From Akkermansia muciniphila (GTDB lineage: Bacteria; Verrucomicrobiota; Verrucomicrobiia; Opitutales; Opitutaceae), in assembly GCA_945888375.1 (NCBI GenBank), contig CAMCZZ010000023.1, positions 1 through 51,768 of the forward strand: DNA of 51,768 nucleotides, read 5' to 3'. A program made the translations under genes and the position numbers. Positions 46,663 through 51,768 of this stretch are shown piece after piece (position 1 is the first letter of the stretch; every line of letters begins with the position of its first letter). The notes under the pieces were generated by a model. That model was not told the DNA's origin. It made no database searches and worked only from the letters and a program-made list of their open reading frames with translations.

Positions 46663-47838
46663 ATGACTGAGGCCGAGCAGCAACAGGTGCCGCTTGTTTC
46701 AGCTGAGGGAACTACCCAGTCGGCGTTTCCCGCCGGCTGGGTTTTGGCTGTTTTCGAAGTTATCCATGCGTTCGCCCCTGCTTTCGCAAAAAACCAAAAA
46801 CTGCCCCAAATCGGCCGAACCGGAACCGGCGGTCGTATCAATCAGGGTGCCTCGGTAACAGTAAAAACCTATGAAGGTCTAGAATCTGCCCTGGTTCGGC
46901 TCGTCACGTGTCTTTTCCCCAAAACCGCCTCGGTAAATCATTTCGCAGAAAAATATGTGAAGGAATATTTCGGCCTCTGGACACAAGCCTTCGAAATCGC
47001 CCCGATGTGGGTGAAGATGATGGGCTGCGAAACAGCTCCATCCGGCGTGATTGCCCATGCGCTCATCCGCGACCTCGTTCTCCGGCTTTGCTACCTGGAA
47101 ACCTGCGAACGAAAGCTCAATAAAGGGGACTTCACTGAGTGGGAATTGTCCCTGCTCAAAACCGATTCGATCCCTCAAATCTACCAAACTATTCTCAATG
47201 CCCGGACCAAACCTCGCGGGATCACGTTGGAAGCGTTGGCCCGAAGAATGAAACTCAGCGAGAGGTCCCTGCGTCGTTATAAAAAAGGCAAAAGCGCTCC
47301 ATCGATGATTCACCTGTGCAGCCTGAAACCACAGGATGAAAACGAGCGGCTACTTGGCTGTATCGGCGTCATCGACGGCCTCCTTCGGAAGCTCAGGTTA
47401 CGCGACAGTTCACTCCAAACCGAAATCCTGAAAATCGCGGAATCAATTCTCCCCAGCCATCGACGGTCACTGGACTCATTCGCGGGGCAAGTTCTACATC
47501 AGCGAACCGACGGAACGATCCAAAGCGAAACACACGATTTCGAGAGTTACATCACTTACGGAGACAACATGCTCCTTCATCCAGGTTTTGAGGAAGTGTG
47601 GCCAAAGATACCGGATGCGCTCTGGCGAGCCCATCTTTACAACCTGCAATTCGCCCGCGTGGCCGACTTGGCCCAAGCTTACTTCCAGTTTTCCGATGAA
47701 GAAAACGACCGTGCTCTGGAAAGATTCTTTGATGCTGCGGAACGTGAATCCGGCGGCTGCCCATATGAATGGATGAATAGGCTTAAAAACCGTAACAATA
47801 TCCTGCCCTTCCCGGATACCGGCCCAAAGGCAGGCTAG
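46663..47838 (+). CDS. Unknown 391-residue protein with a helix-turn-helix segment
   Basis: The protein is mostly helical with no membrane segment. Residues 187-212 (ITLEALARRMKLSERSLRRY, then KKGKSAPS) read as an XRE-type helix-turn-helix in the middle of the chain. A helical N-terminal domain (71-180) and a C-terminal helical domain flank it (for example LWRAHLYNLQFARVADLAQA). Pol-like or nuclease motifs are absent. It follows the SMP-like gene by two bases and converges with the ankyrin operon. It may be a DNA-binding regulator or sensor of this defence-type region. Confidence 0.7.
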   Translation: MTEAEQQQVPLVSAEGTTQSAFPAGWVLAVFEVIHAFAPAFAKNQKLPQIGRTGTGGRINQGASVTVKTYEGLESALVRLVTCLFPKTASVNHFAEKYVKEYFGLWTQAFEIAPMWVKMMGCETAPSGVIAHALIRDLVLRLCYLETCERKLNKGDFTEWELSLLKTDSIPQIYQTILNARTKPRGITLEALARRMKLSERSLRRYKKGKSAPSMIHLCSLKPQDENERLLGCIGVIDGLLRKLRLRDSSLQTEILKIAESILPSHRRSLDSFAGQVLHQRTDGTIQSETHDFESYITYGDNMLLHPGFEEVWPKIPDALWRAHLYNLQFARVADLAQAYFQFSDEENDRALERFFDAAERESGGCPYEWMNRLKNRNNILPFPDTGPKAG

Positions 47839-47842
47839 TTAC

Positions 47843-47989
47843 TTAGATCCGCCACGCCTTGATCCGCGTCGCATACTCGTCGCGTGGCAAGCGGCTACCG
47901 GCGGCGCAGATTTTCTCCAGTCGCTCCGCCGCCTCCGCTTTCGGCAACTCGCCATCGGGAGGGCACCGGAGCGCGCGGTTGTTTCCTCA
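47843..47989 (-). other. In-frame continuation past the TGA of the ankyrin gene
   Basis: The ankyrin-protein frame stops at TGA 47987-47989, but the same frame then stays open for 47 codons to TAA 47843-47845. It reads GNNRALRCPPDGELPKAEAA, then ERLEKICAAGSRLPRDEYAT, then RIKAWRI, which looks like genuine protein. A nonsense mutation (for example from CGA or TGG), a sequencing error, or readthrough would each explain it. No selenocysteine insertion evidence was sought beyond the sequence itself. Confidence 0.65.
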
Positions 47990-50527
47990 AACCCTCCGGG
48001 GATACAACTGTCGGATGCGCTCCGACATCTCCATCGCGTGAATAGGCCGCCCGAGCACCGGCACAAAAAGCCGGTCATCGGCGCGGTGTGCGTGGAGAAG
48101 TTTCGCCATCTCGAAGTCATCGTCCCGGATCGCAAAGCAGAGCGCGGTAGCGCCGTCATCGCAGCGATGGTTTACGTTCGCTCCAGCTGTCAAAAGCTGA
48201 AGTGCGATGTCGTGCATGTGGCACTCTACCGACAAGGTGAAGGCGGTGTGTCCCTTGGTGCAGGTGGTGTCGATATCCACCACTCCATCGCCGACCAGGG
48301 ATACGAGGTATGAAATCACCTCACCAGCACGGTCTGGGTAGCCCATTCCGGAGCCTTCGGGGTAGCCGTTTTCGGCGATTTCCTTGGTTAACTCTTTAAA
48401 TATTTCTGCTGCCTGCGGAATCGAATTGATAAGTTTGTTAGCAACGTAACTCGCTTGTGATGTCGGTTTCACAGTCTGCGTATACTTTAACAACGCCTCA
48501 GGCGACATGCGATGGGTCGCCAAGAGCATCACTGAGTAGTAAAGTGCGGTTAGCCCCCCCTTCACTCGATCCTGATTGAGGTCGATTTCGCCGCCCCGGT
48601 CTCGCTTCCATTTCGTTAGTTCGCGCAACACATCCACCCGGCCGTGGATCAAAGCCCGCTCCAATGGGCTGTGGCGATTTTTGTCGGTTTCCCGGACTAG
48701 TGCCGAGCGTCTGATTGGGTTCTCTTCGCGACGCAGGATTTCCAGCACGAGATCGTAGGCGTCGCGGGCGAAAGCCTTGGTCACGCAGGTGTCGCCGGTG
48801 GAGTTGATGAAGTTCAGGTCGGCGCCGCTACGAACCAACTCAAACGCACGGGGAATGTCGCGCCGGTCAATCACCTCCATCAAGGGCGACTGGTCGCGCC
48901 CCGTAGCGGCGGAAAGGAGCACGCGTTTTTGACGTTTATCCACCGGCTCCTTGAGGCGCTCCATTGCCTCGGGCTCCAAGAAACCAAATATGCCGGCATA
49001 GTAGGCATGATCCAAAGCTTGGAGTGAAAGTTCGTTGCGCAGACGCCGCCGTAGATCGCTGTGCAGCTCATCAATAAACTTTCGTGCTGCTTTTTCCACC
49101 CGTTGTGCTTCCTGCTCGTGGTCAAAATCCTTGCCGAACCCCGCAAGATCCCACCACGCGAGTGTGTTTTTGATCCAATCCAGCAGCCGTTCACCTTCGG
49201 CAATTTTACCGCGCTGGATGAGCGCCGCCAGTCCGAGCGCCTCCTGGATGACATGGGGCGTGTAAAAACCGACGCGATACCGGCACTGGCTAACTGCCTC
49301 ACGATAAACTTCCAAAGCGTTCAGCAGAGTTTGGTTTGTGGGCTTGGGTTCCCGCGAAAGCGTCAGGCGCGCCTCTATTGCCAAAAACACGCCACCCAAC
49401 GGTTCCTCCCATTCACGGTAGTCGCGCCGCAAGGCAGCCAAGCTATCGCCCGCCGTTGCCACCGAATCTGGGGGCTCATTTAGCATGGTTGCATTCCACA
49501 AGGCTCCGATTTTCTCCCAAAGTGTTTTAAAACCCTGAGGTAAGACTGACCTCGAATACGTGTCATAATAGTCGCGATGGCAGCGTAGGTCGGCCCAGCG
49601 CAAATCGACGAGCGTCGCTTCGCCTTGGTCGATTATCTCGACAACGAATTTACGAAACCCAGCGACTATGTCCTCCAAGTAACGGATATAATCATCCAGC
49701 GAATATCGGGAGGATTGCGGAACATCAGCCGCTAGCCTTTCCTCAAGTCGTCCAAGACTTGCCGACTGACGTTTCAAGAGGTCGGTAGCGTGGCGTTTTT
49801 CTTCGGGCGATACGCAGGTGCCATACGCTTCACCGAGGGCTTCTATCAGCAGCGCCAGACCAAAATTTAGCATGATTTCGTTCAGGCGTTCATGCCCACG
49901 GAAAAAACTGGCGAGCGAATAAAACCGCGAACGCGTATCACCCGCCGCCCATTCGCCCACATCGGCCTCGGTCACCGATTGCGCGGTGGGCCGGTAAAAC
50001 GCAAAACACTCTTTCAACAGGGGATGAGCCGGCGCATCGGCGGACCAGAGAGTGGAAAGCAGTTTTTCCAGCGGTTGTTGCAGAATGGGGCCATTAACGT
50101 CCGGGATGCGGAGCAATAGTTTGCGCAGTATAAAGAGCCCATAAATCGCGTCAGGTGCTTTACCACGGCCATACCATGAACGAGTGCGGTCACGGTCCAG
50201 GTGCGTAGTGATGTCTCTAAGCATCGTCGTGTGCTCTTCGAGCGCACAGTTTACGGACCAGGTCAAAATGCGTTTAAGTTTATCGCCGTGCGGAAGCGAC
50301 GCCGTGTGATGCTGGATGAATTTGTCGAAATCCTCGCATGAGGGAACGCGGCCCTCGGGCTCGCAGGCCCAATCACGTAATTGGTCGCTCACCTTTCCGG
50401 CACGGGCTTTGTCCGGGGGGGCGGTCGGGGAGAAAATGTCGCTCCACTCAGGCAAGTGGAGCGAATTGATCAAAAGCTCGAAGACTTCCCCGCAGGTGGG
50501 AAATGATGCTAGTGTTTTTGTTTTCAT
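47987..50527 (-). CDS. Large ankyrin-repeat protein of the viperin operon
   Basis: The 846-residue protein has a long helical N-terminal region (1-540) with no recognised domain (for example RFYSLASFFRGHERLNEIML). Ankyrin repeats follow at about 545-640 (SPLMEVIDRRDIPRAFELVR, SGADLNFINSTGDTCVTKAF) and about 755-820 (KGHTAFTLSVECHMHDIALQ, LLTAGANVNHRCDDGATALC). No signal peptide or membrane segment is visible. Its start overlaps the 86-residue gene by ATGA, so it is the last gene of a translationally coupled operon behind the viperin-like gene. Ankyrin proteins often sense or bind partners in defence systems; this role is an inference. The true C-terminus may lie 47 codons further on. Confidence 0.85.
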   Translation of the reverse strand: MKTKTLASFPTCGEVFELLINSLHLPEWSDIFSPTAPPDKARAGKVSDQLRDWACEPEGRVPSCEDFDKFIQHHTASLPHGDKLKRILTWSVNCALEEHTTMLRDITTHLDRDRTRSWYGRGKAPDAIYGLFILRKLLLRIPDVNGPILQQPLEKLLSTLWSADAPAHPLLKECFAFYRPTAQSVTEADVGEWAAGDTRSRFYSLASFFRGHERLNEIMLNFGLALLIEALGEAYGTCVSPEEKRHATDLLKRQSASLGRLEERLAADVPQSSRYSLDDYIRYLEDIVAGFRKFVVEIIDQGEATLVDLRWADLRCHRDYYDTYSRSVLPQGFKTLWEKIGALWNATMLNEPPDSVATAGDSLAALRRDYREWEEPLGGVFLAIEARLTLSREPKPTNQTLLNALEVYREAVSQCRYRVGFYTPHVIQEALGLAALIQRGKIAEGERLLDWIKNTLAWWDLAGFGKDFDHEQEAQRVEKAARKFIDELHSDLRRRLRNELSLQALDHAYYAGIFGFLEPEAMERLKEPVDKRQKRVLLSAATGRDQSPLMEVIDRRDIPRAFELVRSGADLNFINSTGDTCVTKAFARDAYDLVLEILRREENPIRRSALVRETDKNRHSPLERALIHGRVDVLRELTKWKRDRGGEIDLNQDRVKGGLTALYYSVMLLATHRMSPEALLKYTQTVKPTSQASYVANKLINSIPQAAEIFKELTKEIAENGYPEGSGMGYPDRAGEVISYLVSLVGDGVVDIDTTCTKGHTAFTLSVECHMHDIALQLLTAGANVNHRCDDGATALCFAIRDDDFEMAKLLHAHRADDRLFVPVLGRPIHAMEMSERIRQLYPRRV

Positions 50528-50784
50528 CCCAAATAAGTCGCGAGGTTGAGGTGGTTGTAGCGCTCGTGACTGAGGCAGTCACGAAATTGATAACCGAGAG
50601 GCGTGCGCAGGAAGATCGCCCGCCATCGCCGCCCAAGCGGGATGGAGACCAACTCGCGCGCCACTTGCAGGCGCTTGCCGCGAAACTCGACCGGTGAACG
50701 CCGCTCAACTTCCAGGGCATAGCGCACGCGTCTCAGCCGTGCGGCCTGCGCCGGAGGCAGGCCGGGAACTGTGGTCGTTCTCAT
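50524..50784 (-). CDS. 86-residue unknown protein between viperin-like and ankyrin genes
   Basis: The protein is basic and Arg-rich, starting MRTTTVPGLPPAQAARLRRV. The central part ELVSIPLGRRWRAIFLRTPL and the end LSHERYNHLNLATYLG suggest a small alpha/beta fold, faintly like RelE/ParE-type toxins, but no catalytic pattern is clear. It overlaps the viperin-like gene upstream and the ankyrin gene downstream by four bases each (ATGA), so all three are translationally coupled. It may be an accessory subunit of a viperin-based system. Confidence 0.7.
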   Translation of the reverse strand: MRTTTVPGLPPAQAARLRRVRYALEVERRSPVEFRGKRLQVARELVSIPLGRRWRAIFLRTPLGYQFRDCLSHERYNHLNLATYLG

Positions 50785-51624
50785 CGTGCGACCTCCATCG
50801 TGCGGTTGAGCCCCGTGGCGAAGTCGTAGTCACCTTGCCGGGCGCGGAAGCGTTCTGTCGAAAAGGCGATCTCGGCCCAGGCCGCTTCGATGCCGACCTT
50901 CACAATCGGCCGGCTGTAGCGATAAGTGCCGGCCGAGTTGTCAAAAAAGCAGCCGTTGGGACCAACCATAGCATAGGTGCCATACATATCGGCCTGCGTT
51001 TCCGGCACGATCACCACGCCCTCGCGGGCTAGGTCGGCATGGCGGGCCACGAACTCGCGGAAAACCGCTTCGCTGATCGCCCAGCGGTCAAAGGTGCCGC
51101 CGTTCTCCTCGGCGATACGCGTCGCCTGGAAGAGCTTCCAGCGGCGTGGTTGGGCGGCTCGGATAAAGGCGCTGAAATCCTCCGCCGCGTTGGCCTGGTT
51201 CACCACGGTATTGAGCTTCACCCGGATGCCGAGTGCCTGCGCCGCATGGATTTTATCCAGATATTCGGCCGCGCTGATCGTGACTCCACGGGCCGCGCGA
51301 CCGATGTGCCGGTTGGTGTCGGCATTCTGCGAATCAATACTGATGGTCAGCCAGTCCAGGATCGGCGCGAGACGGCGGATCTTGTCCCCGGTCAGGAGGG
51401 CACCGTTGGTGACGAGCGAGGTCACCAAGCCCTCTGCCCGGGCAAAGGCGATGTCCTCGAATACGGTTGGGGAGAGCAAAGGCTCGCCGCCGACAAAAGT
51501 GACCTTGCGCGGACTATCCTCGAAGTTTCGGGGGGCATGGGCGATCTGCCGGATAATCTCGTGTAGTTCGGGTTGGGGAATCTTTGGGCGTTTCGCGGAG
51601 GCGAAGCCGGCGTAGCAGAAGGTA
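50781..51624 (-). pseudogene. Prokaryotic viperin-like radical SAM enzyme, 5' end cut by an insertion sequence
   Basis: The readable frame (about 280 residues) begins TFCYAGFASAKRP, which is the last cysteine of the CxxxCxxC iron-sulfur motif. It continues with KVTFVGGEPLLSPTVFEDI (GGEP SAM motif), SLVTNGALLTG, LTISIDSQNAD, KLNTVVNQANAAEDFSAFI, PRRWKLFQATRIAEENGG and MYGTYAMVGPNGCFFDNSAG, then YRYSRPIVKVGIEAAWAEIA. The NTVVN, RWK-x-FQ, E-N and YSxPIxxVGxEAA blocks are those of viperin. Viperins convert CTP, UTP or GTP to 3'-deoxy-3',4'-didehydro nucleotides that stop phage RNA synthesis. The first two cysteines and N-terminus are missing; a TAA at 51630-51632 lies in the inserted DNA. An internal TTG at 51477-51479 could not give an active enzyme. 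Confidence 0.85.
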
Positions 51625-51647
51625 GTGTCTTAAAAGTTCAGCAAAAG

Positions 51648-51721
51648 GTCGGGTCATGGAAGGGTGGTTTTGGTGACCAAACCTAAACCACAAACGAACA
51701 AGGAACCGACCATGACCCGAC
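51648..51721 (+). promoter_or_regulatory. Inverted repeat that would sequester the transposase start codon
   Basis: GTCGGGTCATGG (51648-51659) and CCATGACCCGAC (51710-51721) are perfect 12-base inverted arms; the second contains the transposase ATG (51712). A transcript entering from outside the element would hide the start in a hairpin, while one starting between the arms would not. IS10 and IS50 use the same principle against impinging transcription. The loop also has a small palindrome, TTTGGTGACCAAA. Confidence 0.6.
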
Positions 51722-51768
51722 AGAAGAAGAAAGTAGAGAAGATGAGCGACGCGCGCGAGCAGATGCTG
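51712..51768 (+). CDS. Transposase N-terminus (partial)
   Basis: ATG 51712 is preceded by AAGGAA, a good ribosome-binding site. The 19 visible codons read MTRQKKKVEKMSDAREQML and run off the window. The basic start and its place just inside an element end fit a transposase, but too little is visible to name the family. Confidence 0.65.
   Translation, partial: MTRQKKKVEKMSDAREQML

Larger units (their letters stand above)
51625..51768 (+). mobile_element. Left end of an insertion sequence
   Basis: From about 51625 (GTGTCTTAAAAGTTCAGC) the sequence changes from viperin coding to a short non-coding lead and then a transposase start. The viperin frame ends here in the middle of its cysteine motif, which places the junction within a base or two of 51625. 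The right end and any target duplication lie outside the window, and I do not claim an IS family. Confidence 0.75.

Noticed and set aside
47839-48159. 106-codon minus-strand frame overlapping the ankyrin gene end
   Set aside because: It is Arg/Ser-rich noise in a different frame; the in-frame continuation of the ankyrin gene is the protein-like reading.
40902-51768. Integration of the defence-type region at tRNA-Arg
   Set aside because: The region lies on the 5' side of the tRNA, and I see no integrase or copy of the tRNA end.

Overview
The window is 51.8 kb of GC-rich bacterial chromosome from a Gram-negative organism: it carries lpxB, a TolC/RND/adaptor efflux set and several lipoproteins. 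The gene mix (GldF/GldG-like ABC proteins with a DUF4340 protein, EttA, a short hemA behind a HemX-like gene, an lpxB-oxidoreductase pair) and the strongly C-biased wobble positions suggest Verrucomicrobiota, perhaps Opitutales. That placement is an inference from gene content; there is no rRNA here to confirm it.

Bases 1-40,980 are mostly core genome. The left edge holds the end of an unidentified gene, then tRNA-Gly(GCC). A minus-strand group follows: histidine kinase, NtrC-type regulator and PstS-like periplasmic protein, then priA and a lipoprotein/membrane-protein pair. Plus-strand genes are an uncharacterised 586-residue protein, hisF, a four-gene ABC cassette (ATPase, permease, GldG-like, DUF4340), ettA and a DUF3592 membrane protein. 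glgP lies on the minus strand between hisF and the cassette. Next come a GT61 glycosyltransferase divergent from lipoprotein msrA, an RsmB-type methyltransferase, a second methyltransferase and a HemX/CcsA-like gene overlapping hemA. On the minus strand lie lpxB with a Gfo/Idh/MocA oxidoreductase, a large AsmA-like protein, and a marR-adaptor-RND-tolC efflux operon. tRNA-Arg(UCU) ends this part.

Bases 41,345-51,768 are an accessory, defence-type region, less GC-rich than the core from about 43.9 kb on. On the plus strand are type I hsdM and hsdS with no hsdR in the window, an overlapping pair of unknown proteins (351 and 96 residues, the smaller HicA-like), a 50-residue seed-maturation-like protein and a 391-residue HTH protein. 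On the minus strand is an apparent operon with 4-base overlaps: a radical-SAM enzyme that reads as a prokaryotic viperin, an 86-residue unknown protein and an 846-residue ankyrin-repeat protein.

The most notable observation is decay of this viperin operon. An insertion sequence, whose left end and first 19 transposase codons are visible, cuts the viperin reading frame inside its CxxxCxxC iron-sulfur motif. At the other end, the ankyrin gene stops at a TGA beyond which the same frame stays open and protein-like for 47 more codons. The viperin / 86-residue / ankyrin combination is the best candidate for an undescribed antiviral module, here apparently inactivated.
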